The notes under the pieces were generated by a model. It worked only from the letters and a program-made list of their open reading frames with translations, was not told where the DNA came from and made no database searches. From an uncultured Spirochaetales bacterium (lineage in GTDB: Bacteria > Spirochaetota > Spirochaetia > Sphaerochaetales > Sphaerochaetaceae), in NCBI GenBank assembly GCA_947305945.1, contig CAMZFA010000003.1, forward strand, positions 1 to 37,999: 37,999 nucleotides of DNA, read 5' to 3'. The translations under genes and the position numbers were made by a program. Shown piece after piece: positions 1 to 8,521 of this stretch (positions within the stretch are counted from its first letter, which is position 1; each line of letters begins with the position of its first letter).

Positions 1-20
1 CAGAGTGCAGGCGTTGGCTC

Positions 21-46
21 TGCATCCAGGTTTTGCATCCAGGTTT
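21..46. repeat. 13-bp direct tandem duplication
   Basis: Two head-to-tail copies of TGCATCCAGGTTT sit near the left edge. The copies are identical, which suggests recent slippage or duplication. They lie in DNA with no supported gene and no function is evident. Confidence 0.7.
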
Positions 47-92
47 TCAACATGAGCGGGGTGGATTAAGTAGTGCGGGCTGGAGGGACAGC

Positions 93-119
93 AAGAACAC
101 CAAGAACACCAGGAACACC
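93..119. repeat. Three 9-bp tandem repeats (AAGAACACC)
   Basis: Three consecutive copies of AAGAACACC occur, the third with one change (AGGAACACC). Read on the minus strand they give a short hydrophobic run (repeated Leu-Val-Phe), but no start, Shine-Dalgarno or family resemblance supports a gene. The rest of 1-377 holds nothing I recognise apart from the terminator at 325-355. The 107-codon plus-strand ORF there has no homology I can see. Confidence 0.6.
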
Positions 120-324
120 AAACTCAGCATGTTCAGCAGGCTCAACAAAGAAGAGCAAAACAGAAAGGTGTCTCTTCAATTGTGTATACGTTTTTCAGGG
201 GAAATGGCTTGAAAACGTCGATATTAACAGCGTTTTTTGCCCCAAAACCGGGTTCTCTAGTGTCGGCTATGCGCAAAGGCTCGCTATCGCTCACTCAGAG
301 GCGCTCATGTGCGGTCAATCCGAG

Positions 325-355
325 AAAAAAAGGGCTGCAACTATTGTCACAGCCC
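325..355 (-). terminator. Rho-independent terminator of the glpK-to-DUF308 operon
   Basis: On the minus strand the sequence forms a hairpin with a GGGCTGTGAC / GTTGCAGCCC stem (two G-U pairs, AATA loop), directly followed by seven T residues. It lies 22 bp past the stop codon of the DUF308-like gene, so it closes the long minus-strand operon. Confidence 0.85.
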
Positions 356-377
356 GCATGAATAAATACTGCTTGAA

Positions 378-926
378 TTATTTCTCAAACCTGTAAAGTT
401 TGACGGAGTAGATAACGTAGACCAGGCCAATGATTATGGCAACAACTCCAATGACAGTGACAGCCACACCCATGACAATGGTGGGGTTCACGAAAAGGAT
501 TACTGCAAGAACAAAATCAATCAGAGCATCCCAGATCAGATTTACAACGGGAAGATCGGGAGCAATGCGCCTGAGCACCACCAGATTCTGAATGTCAACA
601 ACAGCTGAGAACAGAAGACCGACTGCAAAGATGTAGACATAGGTGGTCACCAGGAAGGTTGCAGTTGAGAAGGGAGCGTAGACGGCAAGAAGACCGAGCA
701 GGAGCATCAGTGAGGCTCTGACAACGGAAAGCACCTTCGTGGCGCCCTCAAACTGCCATTTTCCTACGTTGAAGAAACCAGAAAGGCCCTCGATTACGGC
801 AACAACACCGGCACCGACCATGGCAATTTTTATAAAAGAATCCTTGTTTGCAAGAATGAGAATTCCCAGAACCGCAAATGCAGTACCTAGAAGGATATTA
901 CAGATAAGTCTGAAAACGTTTTTCAT
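378..926 (-). CDS. DUF308/HdeD-like multi-pass membrane protein
   Basis: This is a small integral membrane protein of about 182 residues, made almost entirely of hydrophobic segments separated by short loops (six by eye). The pattern, and the Gly-rich segment before the first loop, resemble the HdeD/DUF308 family, whose biochemical role is largely unknown (HdeD is linked to acid resistance in enterics). I prefer the ATG at 926 over the longer ORF-track start because an AGAGGA Shine-Dalgarno lies 7 nt upstream. The longer version would also overlap the upstream gene. It is the last gene of the operon and is followed by a clear terminator. The function is not predictable from context. Confidence 0.75.
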   Translation of the reverse strand: MKNVFRLICNILLGTAFAVLGILILANKDSFIKIAMVGAGVVAVIEGLSGFFNVGKWQFEGATKVLSVVRASLMLLLGLLAVYAPFSTATFLVTTYVYIFAVGLLFSAVVDIQNLVVLRRIAPDLPVVNLIWDALIDFVLAVILFVNPTIVMGVAVTVIGVVAIIIGLVYVIYSVKLYRFEK

Positions 927-958
927 AACAAATTCCTCTTTGATGAATTTACACCGTA

Positions 959-1897
959 TTATATGCAAAGGTCTCCCTGGTGGAAACCCTTTGACATCAT
1001 GTAGCCGGAAAGAACCTTAACGAAAGTGTTCTTGTCAGGAAAGTCCCTGGGGGCAACAAGTTTGCCGTCAGGGGTCTCACAGATAAGGCGCTCGACAACA
1101 ATGTCCGCTCTGATCCTGCGCAGGAGAAAACATGCCTTTGCAACATATTCCTGCAAATCAGGAGCCTGTGCCTCGCCTTTCAGATATTGTGCATGAAGGG
1201 CCGTGCCCTCAACAATGTTGAGATTGTGAAGCTTGATGAACTGCGCACCGCTGCGGTTTACAACATCTGCCGTGAGGGCCAGTTCCTCCTCTCCTTCTCC
1301 GGGGAAACCCAGAATTGTATGAACGGAAAGCTCAAGGCCTGCGTTTCTCACAAGCTGTGCCGAGCGCAGGAAACAGGAAACATCGTGACCGCGGTTCATG
1401 GCCTTGAGAATCTCATCGCTTCCGCTCTGAAGTCCCAGCTCAACACAGACCTCAAGGCCCCTGTCCCTGTAGGAGGAAAGTAATGCAACCTTATTTTCAT
1501 CAATGCAGTCAGGTCTTGTGGAGACAATCAGTGCGTCCCAGACATTACCCTCAAGACCTGCATCATAGATTTCCCTCAGATTGTCCACCGGGGCAAAAGT
1601 ATTGGAAAAGGCCTGGAAGTAGAGGGCAAAATGCTCTGCGCCGTACCTTCTTTTCATGAATGTACGTCCGCGCTCAATCTGGTCTTTTATGCTTTGGAAC
1701 CTGACGGATGAACCGTCAAAGGATCTCTGGTAGGCTGCTGCGGCGCCGAGGGCATCGCAGAAAACGCAGCCTCCGTGTCTCTGAGCATTCCTGTTGGGAC
1801 AAGAAAAGCCCGCGTCCACGCCTACGCGCCAGATTCTGTATCCGTATTTTTCTTCAAGGTAGGATGAGTATGAATTCCAGGGCAGGGACTCAGGCAT
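959..1897 (-). CDS. TIGR01212-family radical SAM protein (YhcC/YtqA-like)
   Basis: A predicted iron-sulfur radical SAM enzyme of 312 residues, the usual length for this family. The N-terminus carries GFSCPNRNAQRHGGCVFC, the family's C-x9-C-x2-C variant of the radical SAM cysteine motif, instead of the common C-x3-C-x2-C. Later segments (LQSGSDEILKAMNRGH, HTILGFPGEGEEE) match the radical SAM barrel. The substrate is not known to me; Elp3-like relatives suggest tRNA or a small molecule. The ATG overlaps the fmt stop by 8 nt and has an AGGA site 8 nt upstream, so it is translationally coupled to the def-fmt unit. Confidence 0.88.
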   Translation of the reverse strand: MPESLPWNSYSSYLEEKYGYRIWRVGVDAGFSCPNRNAQRHGGCVFCDALGAAAAYQRSFDGSSVRFQSIKDQIERGRTFMKRRYGAEHFALYFQAFSNTFAPVDNLREIYDAGLEGNVWDALIVSTRPDCIDENKVALLSSYRDRGLEVCVELGLQSGSDEILKAMNRGHDVSCFLRSAQLVRNAGLELSVHTILGFPGEGEEELALTADVVNRSGAQFIKLHNLNIVEGTALHAQYLKGEAQAPDLQEYVAKACFLLRRIRADIVVERLICETPDGKLVAPRDFPDKNTFVKVLSGYMMSKGFHQGDLCI

Positions 1898-2831
1898 TGA
1901 ACTTTTCCTGAAGAATCCACGGATTGCCGTTTACAAAGGCCCTGTGGTCAAGTTCCTTCTTTGTGGGAAGTTGAAGTCCGTTTATCCAGAGTACCTTGTC
2001 CGCACAGGCAACCCCTATTCCCCTGTCCTTGCGCATACCCACAACAGTGCCGGGCTCAGCCTGCACGGGAGGCTCAGCCTCAAGTTCGGCAAAACCGCCC
2101 CAGACAGAGGTGACCGAAACCGTGGTTCCGTGGATATTGGCCCAGGCCTTGGGCCAGGGAAGCATTGCTCTGACAAGTGCATGAAGCTCACAAGCTTTTC
2201 TGTTGAAATCCAGAAAGGCCATTTCCCTGTCAATTTTGGTACAGTAGGTAGCCTCCCCTTCCTGGGCTTTACAACAGATTCTGCCGTTTTCAATATCTGA
2301 AAGTGCATCCGGGACAAAAACCGAGGCCCGGACAGCCACCTTATCTGAGAGGCTTTTCGTGTTCTCCGTTCCGTCAAGCGGGAAAGTGTCGGTTGCCCAG
2401 ATATCACCCTCATCCATCTTCTCGGAAAGGCTCTGAAGACTGATGGTGCACTCTCTCAGACCTTCAAGAATCTGACCCTGAACCGGGGCAGGTCCCCTGA
2501 GATGGGGCAGAGCCGAGGGGTGTACGTTGAATGTTCTTTCAAACAGGGCAAGAAATTTAGGCCCGAAAATTCTTCCGAAGGCAAAGGTGACAAGTGTGTC
2601 TGCCCCGGTAAGGGCAACGGCCTCCCTTGCCTCGGTCCTGATCGTATCAAACTGGAGAACAGGCAGACCCAGTTCAAGAGCCGCCTCCTTGACCGGAGAC
2701 GGGCGCAGGGCCTTTGACCTTCCCTCGGCCTTGTCTGTGGAGGTGAGAACACCGCAGACCTCAAAGCGTGAGGAAAGTTCTCTGAGAAGAGGTACTGCAA
2801 TTTCAGGTGTTCCCGCAAAAAGAATCTTCAA
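1890..2831 (-). CDS. fmt: Methionyl-tRNA formyltransferase
   Basis: Transfers the formyl group from 10-formyl-tetrahydrofolate to initiator Met-tRNA in the cytoplasm. The protein begins (L)KILFAGTPEIAVP, the hallmark Fmt N-terminus. It has the catalytic segment FNVHPSALPHLRGPAPVQ (Asn and His of the active site) and the Asp-containing SEKMDEGDI segment. The ORF-track ATG would add 27 unrelated residues inside def. The better start is TTG at 2831, one base after the def stop, with a GGGG Shine-Dalgarno-like run upstream, giving 313 residues as in E. coli Fmt. It is paired with def as in most bacteria, so formylation and deformylation are co-expressed. Confidence 0.95.
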   Translation of the reverse strand: MKILFAGTPEIAVPLLRELSSRFEVCGVLTSTDKAEGRSKALRPSPVKEAALELGLPVLQFDTIRTEAREAVALTGADTLVTFAFGRIFGPKFLALFERTFNVHPSALPHLRGPAPVQGQILEGLRECTISLQSLSEKMDEGDIWATDTFPLDGTENTKSLSDKVAVRASVFVPDALSDIENGRICCKAQEGEATYCTKIDREMAFLDFNRKACELHALVRAMLPWPKAWANIHGTTVSVTSVWGGFAELEAEPPVQAEPGTVVGMRKDRGIGVACADKVLWINGLQLPTKKELDHRAFVNGNPWILQEKFNA

Positions 2832-2832
2832 A

Positions 2833-3348
2833 TCAGCCCCGCCTTGCAGCCTTTCTTCTTGCCTTCTGCTTTTTGGCATAGAGGGCTTCCATGTGCTGCT
2901 TCTCGGATTCATCGAGATGGTCTATGTAGAGAACTCCGTTCAGATGGTCATTCTCATGCTGGATGGCACGTGCAAAAAGACCGTCGGCCTTCAGGGTGAA
3001 GGCCTTTCCGTTCACGTCCTGGGCATAGACGGTGACACTTGAGTTTCTGGTGACCTCGTGTTCAAGGCCGGGAAGACTCAGACAGCCCTCGGGAGCGGTT
3101 ACCGTATCAACGGAGGTTTCAATGATCTCCGGGTTGATGAAGGTCTTCTTAATACCCTCGGAGGGGATCTCAATTACGAAGATGCGTTTTGTCACACCGA
3201 CCTGGGGACCTGCAAGGCCAACACCGTCAGCCTCCGCCATGGTTTCATACATGGCCTCCTCAAGAAGTCTGAGAGAGTTGTCGAATACCGTTATCTTTTC
3301 ACATTTCTCGCGGAGAACGGAGTCCCCGAGTTTATAAATATCAAGCAT
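2833..3348 (-). CDS. def: Peptide deformylase
   Basis: A metalloenzyme that removes the N-formyl group from nascent proteins. All three family motifs are present in order: GVGLAGPQVG (motif 1, Gly for the usual Ala), EGCLSLP (motif 2, with the metal-binding Cys) and QHENDHLNG (motif 3, the HExxH metal and catalytic residues). The length of 171 residues is normal. No Shine-Dalgarno precedes the ATG. Instead a TTGACC-18-TATTAT promoter ends 7 nt before it, so def may be read both from the operon and from its own leaderless transcript. Confidence 0.97.
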   Translation of the reverse strand: MLDIYKLGDSVLREKCEKITVFDNSLRLLEEAMYETMAEADGVGLAGPQVGVTKRIFVIEIPSEGIKKTFINPEIIETSVDTVTAPEGCLSLPGLEHEVTRNSSVTVYAQDVNGKAFTLKADGLFARAIQHENDHLNGVLYIDHLDESEKQHMEALYAKKQKARRKAARRG

Positions 3349-3385
3349 GATTAGAATAATATCTAGAGTATGTCCAGAGGGTCAA
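3349..3385 (-). promoter_or_regulatory. Candidate internal promoter for def-fmt, predicted leaderless
   Basis: TTGACC (3380-3385) and TATTAT (3356-3361) are separated by 18 bp, and the -10 hexamer ends 7 nt before the def ATG. The -35 lies inside the last codons of priA. Transcription starting at the usual distance would begin at or within one base of the start codon, which fits the missing Shine-Dalgarno. Confidence 0.5.
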
Positions 3386-5318
3386 CATCAGTTTCAAGCG
3401 TAACAGAAGCGGGAACCTTCACTTCCCTGAGCACCGCAGCCAGACTGTCCATCATCTTTCCCGGGTGAACCGACCTGAGAAGAACCTGGAAACGCCACTG
3501 GTTCCTCACCCTCTCAAGTGCACATTCCTGGGCTCCGAAAACCTCAAAACCCTCAAATTTTCTAAGTTTTTCCGCAAAAACGGAGGCGCAGTCGGAAGCT
3601 GCCTTCCTGTTGAGGGACCTAAAGACAAGGTTGATCATTCTTGAATACGGCGGGAAGCCCGTTTCCTTTCTCACTGCAAGTTCCCTGTCTAGAAAACCTT
3701 CAACATCCATGGCGGTGGAGTACTCGATTGCGCTGCTGTTCTTCATCCTTGTCTGTATGACAACCTTACCTTCCGAGTCAGCCCTTCCGCTTCGTCCGCT
3801 CACCTGCACCAGAAGATCAAAGGTTCTTTCCTCGGCCCTGAAATCCGGGACAAGCAGACCGCTGTCCGCAAGGACAATGCCCACAAGCGAGACATTTGGG
3901 AAGTTAAGGCCCTTGGCAACCATCTGGGTTCCAAGAAGTATCTGAATTTCATTGTTGCGGAATTTCTCCAGGGTCTGCGGGATTATGTTCCTGTCAGAAG
4001 AGACAACATCAGTATCAAGCCTTGCCACGGTGTACTCCGGGAAAAGGCGTCTTATCCCGGCCTCAACCTGCTCGGTTCCGAAACCTGCGTACATAACATC
4101 AAGGGAGCCGCATTGGGGGCATACGGTTATGGGTTTCTGACGGTGACCGCAGTAGTGACAGACAAGTTCCCCGCGCCTCTTGTGGTAGGTCATGGCCACA
4201 TCGCAGTTGGGACACTTCAGCTCATAGCCGCAGGTCCTGCAGTGGAAACTGTAACTGAAACCGCGCCTGTTCAGAAAAAGAATCACCTGCCTTCCGGCAA
4301 GAAGGGCGCTGTTCATCATGTCGGTCAGAAGGGTGCTGAACATGCCCTTCTCCTTTGACATATCGGCCACAGTCACGGTGGGCAGAGCCCCGCCTCCCAG
4401 ACGCTCGGTCAAGTCCAGGCGCTCCATCTTCGAGCCGTCCTTCATCAGCTTCCACGCCTCCAGACTGGGCGTTGCGCTTCCCATCAGAAGCTTTGCGCCG
4501 CTTTGGGCACAGCGGTACTGGGCCACCTGCCTGGCATGGTAACGCGGGTCGTTTCCGCTCTTGTAGGAATTCTCGTGCTCCTCATCAATGATGACGAGCC
4601 TGAGGTTCTCAAACGGGGCAAAAACCGCACTGCGAGCCCCTATGACCAGCCCCACCTCGCCGTTTTTGATCTTACGCCACTGGGTAATGCGCTGGGCATC
4701 CGTCAGGGCGGAGTGCAAAATGGCAACATTGTCATGGAAACGTGCCGTGACCTGCCTTGAAAGCTGATGGGTAAGTGTAATCTCTGGAACAAGATAGATT
4801 ACCTGCCCTCCACGGGCGATGGTTTCCTCCGCGCAGCGGAGAAAGACCTCTGTCTTTCCGCTTCCGGTTATGCCGAAGAGGTAGAACATGCGGCCGTCCG
4901 AGTCCATGACACGCCTCAGGGCGCGCTCCTGGGAAGGGGAAAGGACCACATCCGGGCGGCTGTCCGCACTGTCAGCGTCAAAGGCGGGACTGGAGACATC
5001 GCGCCTGCCGCCTGGAATCATTGTATCAAGTATGTTGCCGCGGCTTGAGAAGTAAAAACTCTCCATCCACAGTGCTAGTTTGTAATCGTTTTCTGAAAAG
5101 ATGGGTTTGGGATCTATGATCCGGCTTATGTCCCTGATCTCAAAGGATGCAGTCTCAATGCGGTCCCGCACCCTGACCACGTAGGCACGGCTCTTTCTGG
5201 CTCCGAAGGGAACCATGACCCTTATGCCGGGCCTGACGTCCATGACAGTGTCATCAAAGCGGTAGGTGAACTCCGTTCTCAGCGGAACGGGAACAACCAC
5301 ATCTGCATACCTTATCAT
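3363..5318 (-). CDS. priA: Primosomal protein N' (replication-restart helicase PriA)
   Basis: An SF2 DNA helicase that reloads the replisome at stalled forks. Residues 1-110 form the DNA-binding region. Walker A (GITGSGKT) is near residue 149 and the Walker B box reads DEEH. A paired zinc-binding region follows (CRTCGYELKCPNCD, then CHYCGH and CPQCGS), and the helicase C domain holds LLGTQMVAKGLNFP and GRSGRADSEG. The 651 residues are somewhat shorter than E. coli PriA but all core domains are present. Its ATG overlaps the stop of the upstream uracil-DNA glycosylase gene as ATGA, pairing two DNA-maintenance genes. Confidence 0.97.
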   Translation of the reverse strand: MIRYADVVVPVPLRTEFTYRFDDTVMDVRPGIRVMVPFGARKSRAYVVRVRDRIETASFEIRDISRIIDPKPIFSENDYKLALWMESFYFSSRGNILDTMIPGGRRDVSSPAFDADSADSRPDVVLSPSQERALRRVMDSDGRMFYLFGITGSGKTEVFLRCAEETIARGGQVIYLVPEITLTHQLSRQVTARFHDNVAILHSALTDAQRITQWRKIKNGEVGLVIGARSAVFAPFENLRLVIIDEEHENSYKSGNDPRYHARQVAQYRCAQSGAKLLMGSATPSLEAWKLMKDGSKMERLDLTERLGGGALPTVTVADMSKEKGMFSTLLTDMMNSALLAGRQVILFLNRRGFSYSFHCRTCGYELKCPNCDVAMTYHKRRGELVCHYCGHRQKPITVCPQCGSLDVMYAGFGTEQVEAGIRRLFPEYTVARLDTDVVSSDRNIIPQTLEKFRNNEIQILLGTQMVAKGLNFPNVSLVGIVLADSGLLVPDFRAEERTFDLLVQVSGRSGRADSEGKVVIQTRMKNSSAIEYSTAMDVEGFLDRELAVRKETGFPPYSRMINLVFRSLNRKAASDCASVFAEKLRKFEGFEVFGAQECALERVRNQWRFQVLLRSVHPGKMMDSLAAVLREVKVPASVTLETDVDPLDIL

Positions 5319-6121
5319 TTTCTCTCCCCGGCTATGCCAAGATTGAGAAAGCGGGCCAGTTTCTTAAGGTCTTCCCACACCGGACGTTTGAGATCCGTGT
5401 TGCGCAGAACCGCAGCAGGGTGGTAGGTGCAGATCATGGGAATGCTGCCGTCATAGAAGAAGAATCTTCCGCGCAGCTGGGCCATTGAGCAATCTTCCTG
5501 ACCTGTGAGCATGCATGAGGCACCCCTGCCCAGACAGAGTATGGCCTTGGGCCTGATCAGGGCAATCTGCTGTCTGACATAAAGGCCGCAGGCCTGCTTC
5601 TCATCAGGAAGCGGATCCCTGTTCTCTGGCGGTCTGCACTTTACTGTGTTTGTAATATAACAGTTGCTTTCTCTGTAAAGAGATATAGAAGAAAGCATCT
5701 TTGTCAGAAGTTCACCCGCCCTGCCCACAAAAGGCAGACCTGTCTTGTCCTCGGTCTCACCGGGACCCTCACCTACAACAAGCACATCGGGCCTTGCTAT
5801 GCAGCCGTCACCGAAGACGGTCTTTGTGCGTGTAGACGCCAGGCGGCATCTCGTGCATTTTGCACAGTCGGCGGCAAGACCGCCCAGGTCCAGTGAAAGT
5901 CTTATATCCGCACTCTCCCGCGGGGGAATGAATGCAGGCTTTTCCTCTTGCTTTTCGTCTTCACCTTCAAGATTCCTGAGAATCATTTCCGCGGTACGTG
6001 AGTAATCAGGCTGTTCAAACTCCATGTCCCAGTTCTTGCGCACGGTCTTCTCAAACATGTTCATCAGGTCCCCGGTTTTGCCCAGAGCCGTCTCAAGGGC
6101 CTTCTTCTTATCTTCCTGCAT
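5315..6121 (-). CDS. Family 4 uracil-DNA glycosylase (4Fe-4S)
   Basis: Excises uracil from DNA as the first step of base-excision repair. The core has the family-4 motif GEGPGETEDKTGLPFVGRAG, the segment NTVKCRPPENRDP and the C-terminal TYHPAAVLR motif. The cluster cysteines are visible as CAKC near the start of the domain and as the Cys in CRPP plus the later CGLY. An N-terminal extension of roughly 80 charged residues precedes the domain, as in many spirochaete and Gram-positive homologues. The ATG at 6121 (AGGA 7 nt upstream) is preferred over the longer ORF-track start. It overlaps the truA stop. Confidence 0.93.
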   Translation of the reverse strand: MQEDKKKALETALGKTGDLMNMFEKTVRKNWDMEFEQPDYSRTAEMILRNLEGEDEKQEEKPAFIPPRESADIRLSLDLGGLAADCAKCTRCRLASTRTKTVFGDGCIARPDVLVVGEGPGETEDKTGLPFVGRAGELLTKMLSSISLYRESNCYITNTVKCRPPENRDPLPDEKQACGLYVRQQIALIRPKAILCLGRGASCMLTGQEDCSMAQLRGRFFFYDGSIPMICTYHPAAVLRNTDLKRPVWEDLKKLARFLNLGIAGERK

Positions 6122-6962
6122 GTTCTTCCTCAAACCACCTGAATTCCTCAGGGTCATAACTTATGCGCCACAGATAAAGACCTGCAGACGGTGCGGTCTT
6201 TCCGCATCTGCTCCTGTCACATGAAGACAGTACCTGCTCAAAATCCCGTGCGCTTCTGCCCTCCGAGGCCATCTGGATCATGGTACCTGCAAGAGATCTC
6301 ACCATGTGGTACAAAAATGCGTTGCCGCAGATTCTGTAGCAGAGCACGGGATAACCGTACATTGACGGGATTACGGAGAACTCCGAGATATAAATGTCAC
6401 GGAACTTGCTGGGACTCTGGTCCCCGGCTCCGCAGAATGTGGAAAAATCGTGGGTGCCGGCAATTATGCGGGCATAGGAGTCCAGCAGAGTGCGGTCCGG
6501 GAACTCCCTCAGGCGGGTGACAAAACTCTCCGTGAACGGGTCGTGGTCCGGAACAACAGCCCAGAAATACCTGTACTCCCTGGCCATTGCACTGTAGCGG
6601 GCATGAAATGAGTTTTCCACGCTGTGCGCCTCAGTAACACGCACACCCTGCGGGAGGAAACTGTTCAGACCGTGACAGAACGCCCTGTCCGGGATGGTAC
6701 AGGCAGCGGGAATCTCAATATGGGCAACCTGGCCCACGGCATGAACACCGCTGTCCGTTCTGCCGCTGCCCACAACGGTAACCTCATCAAGTCCGGTAAG
6801 TTTCAGAACGGCCTTTTCAAGCTCATCCTGAACACCCATGCTGTCAGTCTGGCTCTGCCAGCCGTGAAAAAGACTGCCGTTGTAACACAGTGTAAGAGCT
6901 ACGCGCCTCATGTTCTCAGGGGCGCTGAATTCGGAGGGTCTGTGCCAGTCGCTTCTTGCCAT
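6108..6962 (-). CDS. truA: tRNA pseudouridine(38-40) synthase
   Basis: Isomerises uridines 38-40 in the tRNA anticodon stem. The catalytic Asp sits in GSGRTDSGVHA, and the family segments ALTLCYNGSLFHGWQ, NSFHARYSAMAREYRYF and FLYHMVRSLAGTMI are present in order. The protein starts immediately after the acpS stop with a strong GGAGG 5 nt upstream. The 17-residue N-terminal extension before the usual Met-Arg-Arg start is therefore probably real, although an internal ATG at 6911 would give the canonical N-terminus. Confidence 0.95.
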   Translation of the reverse strand: MARSDWHRPSEFSAPENMRRVALTLCYNGSLFHGWQSQTDSMGVQDELEKAVLKLTGLDEVTVVGSGRTDSGVHAVGQVAHIEIPAACTIPDRAFCHGLNSFLPQGVRVTEAHSVENSFHARYSAMAREYRYFWAVVPDHDPFTESFVTRLREFPDRTLLDSYARIIAGTHDFSTFCGAGDQSPSKFRDIYISEFSVIPSMYGYPVLCYRICGNAFLYHMVRSLAGTMIQMASEGRSARDFEQVLSSCDRSRCGKTAPSAGLYLWRISYDPEEFRWFEEEHAGR

Positions 6963-7343
6963 TCAACCCTCCTTCTCAAGAATCACAACCGCAATTGCAA
7001 GCGGCTTTTCGTGTGTTAATGAAACATGAACGGTACAGCCCTCAGGGTGGCCCTCAAGGGTGGCTCCGCAGAGCTCGATCCGGGGCTTTCCAAGACTGTC
7101 CGTCACGGTATTTATCTCACAGGGAACAACGCTCTCACAGAATCCCGTACCGCGGGCCTTGGCGTAGGCCTCCTTGACGGCAAACCTGGAGGCTAGAAAC
7201 TGCGCCCTGATTCCGGGTGCTGCCGTCTCCAGGCTCTTCCAGCGCTCATACTCGTCCGGGTGGAAGTATTTTTTTACAAAGTGCTCTCCCTTATCAAGAC
7301 AGCGCTCTACCGATGTTGCGTCAATTCCCAGACCCGTTATCAT
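6963..7343 (-). CDS. acpS: Holo-[acyl-carrier-protein] synthase
   Basis: Transfers the 4'-phosphopantetheine arm of CoA to apo-ACP, activating it for fatty acid synthesis. MITGLGIDATSVERC carries the Mg-binding Asp, and FLASRFAVKEAYAKARGTG is the signature helix with the catalytic Glu and Lys. The 126 residues are full length. Its ATG overlaps the cdaR stop as ATGA. Its position between the c-di-AMP genes and truA suggests operon packing, not a shared pathway. Confidence 0.96.
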   Translation of the reverse strand: MITGLGIDATSVERCLDKGEHFVKKYFHPDEYERWKSLETAAPGIRAQFLASRFAVKEAYAKARGTGFCESVVPCEINTVTDSLGKPRIELCGATLEGHPEGCTVHVSLTHEKPLAIAVVILEKEG

Positions 7344-7735
7344 AAAGCCTCAAAGTAAACCCTTATCCTGGAAGGAACTGAATAGATTGTAATTGCAGAG
7401 AAGTTCAGACTGTCCTCCGTCCCTTCGTAGTTGATCGTCACGGGTACTGCGGACACACCTGTCCTGTCCACACCGGAGAAATCCGCCATGACGGAGAACT
7501 TTTCCGCATTCACCATATAAATGCGGTCCTCCGTTCCCTGGATGATGACATCGGCACTGTCCGGTATGTAGCTTGTGGCCCTGTATCCCACCGGCATGAC
7601 CACCTCAAGCGGCAGTGTTATGACGCGTTTGGACTGGATGCCGTAGGAGAGGATGAAAACCGTGGCCACCGCAAAGAGGAAGCACAGGAGTTTGATGTGG
7701 AAGTCTGCAAAAAAGCCTGTAAGTTTCTTTTTCAT
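7340..7735 (-). CDS. cdaR: YbbR-domain membrane protein (CdaR-like)
   Basis: A 131-residue protein with one N-terminal membrane segment (IKLLCFLFAVATVFILSYGI) followed by a single YbbR-type beta domain outside the membrane. CdaR of Bacillus carries several YbbR repeats and modulates the diadenylate cyclase CdaA; this one is a minimal single-repeat version. It lies directly downstream of cdaA with an ATGA overlap, the classical cdaA-cdaR pairing, so a regulatory partnership is inferred. The Shine-Dalgarno region is purine-rich (GGGGGAACAGGGA). Confidence 0.85.
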   Translation of the reverse strand: MKKKLTGFFADFHIKLLCFLFAVATVFILSYGIQSKRVITLPLEVVMPVGYRATSYIPDSADVIIQGTEDRIYMVNAEKFSVMADFSGVDRTGVSAVPVTINYEGTEDSLNFSAITIYSVPSRIRVYFEAL

Positions 7736-8511
7736 TCCCTGTTCCCCCTTTCATTTCTGATGTTAATGTCCGAGTTGTTGAACAGTGCAAGCAGCGCGTT
7801 CTTCATCTCGGGAAGGCTGAGCTGATAGTAGATGTTTCCGTTGTAGGCAAGGGAAATGGCCTTTGTTTCCTCGGAAACGATGATTACAGCCGCATCTGAT
7901 TCTTCGGAAAGTCCCAGGGCCGCCCTGTGCCTTGTTCCGAAGGCCTGCCTGATTCCTGTCTGTGAACTGAGCGGGAGGTAGCATCCGGCGGCCACAACCT
8001 TTGAGCCCTGGATGACAACGGCTCCGTCATGCAGAGGAGTGTCGTGGTCAAAGATTGTGACGATCAGTGCGGTTGAAATGTCCGCATTGAGTTTTGTTCC
8101 GGTATCGATGATGTTCTTTATGGATACGTTACGGGGGAAGACTATCAGAGCACCGCGCTTTACCTGTGAAAGGCGCTGGCAGGCATTCAGAATGCTGTCA
8201 ATGTTCTCGGTACTTGTCTGACCTGAGTGGAAGAACCTCTTTCTGCGTGAGAAACCGGGTGCAAAGGCACGCCTGATTTCAGGCTGGTACAGAATGCACA
8301 TAAACACTGCAGCGGGGACAAGAAGTACCTTGAGAAAACTCTCAAGAACCGTCAATCCCAGAATTCTGCACAGCAGGTAGGCTGCAACATAGATAATTGT
8401 GCTCCTGACCACCTGTCCGGCCTGGTTGCGTGTGAACGAGGTGAAAAACACGTAATAAAGGACGGTAAGAACAATAATCTGTACGCCCGTCTTCACAATC
8501 AGAAGAACCAT
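7732..8511 (-). CDS. cdaA: Diadenylate cyclase (c-di-AMP synthase)
   Basis: Condenses two ATP into the second messenger c-di-AMP at the cytoplasmic membrane face. Three membrane segments occupy roughly residues 3-75, followed by the DAC domain with HDGAVVI (DGA near residue 162) and GTRHRAALG (RHR near 194), both catalytic signatures. The preferred start is the ATG at 8511 with GGAG 7 nt upstream; the ORF-track start would run into glpK. The 259 residues are close to the usual CdaA length. It is co-transcribed with glpK upstream and cdaR downstream. Confidence 0.95.
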   Translation of the reverse strand: MVLLIVKTGVQIIVLTVLYYVFFTSFTRNQAGQVVRSTIIYVAAYLLCRILGLTVLESFLKVLLVPAAVFMCILYQPEIRRAFAPGFSRRKRFFHSGQTSTENIDSILNACQRLSQVKRGALIVFPRNVSIKNIIDTGTKLNADISTALIVTIFDHDTPLHDGAVVIQGSKVVAAGCYLPLSSQTGIRQAFGTRHRAALGLSEESDAAVIIVSEETKAISLAYNGNIYYQLSLPEMKNALLALFNNSDINIRNERGNRE

Positions 8512-8521
8512 CTGTATCTCC

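Noticed and set aside
93-119. Possible CRISPR-like repeats
   Set aside because: The units are 9 bp, contiguous and without spacers; no cas gene is present.
73-396. 107-residue plus-strand ORF at the left edge
   Set aside because: No Shine-Dalgarno, no recognisable domain, low-complexity start from the 9-bp repeats, and it runs across the terminator of the opposite operon.
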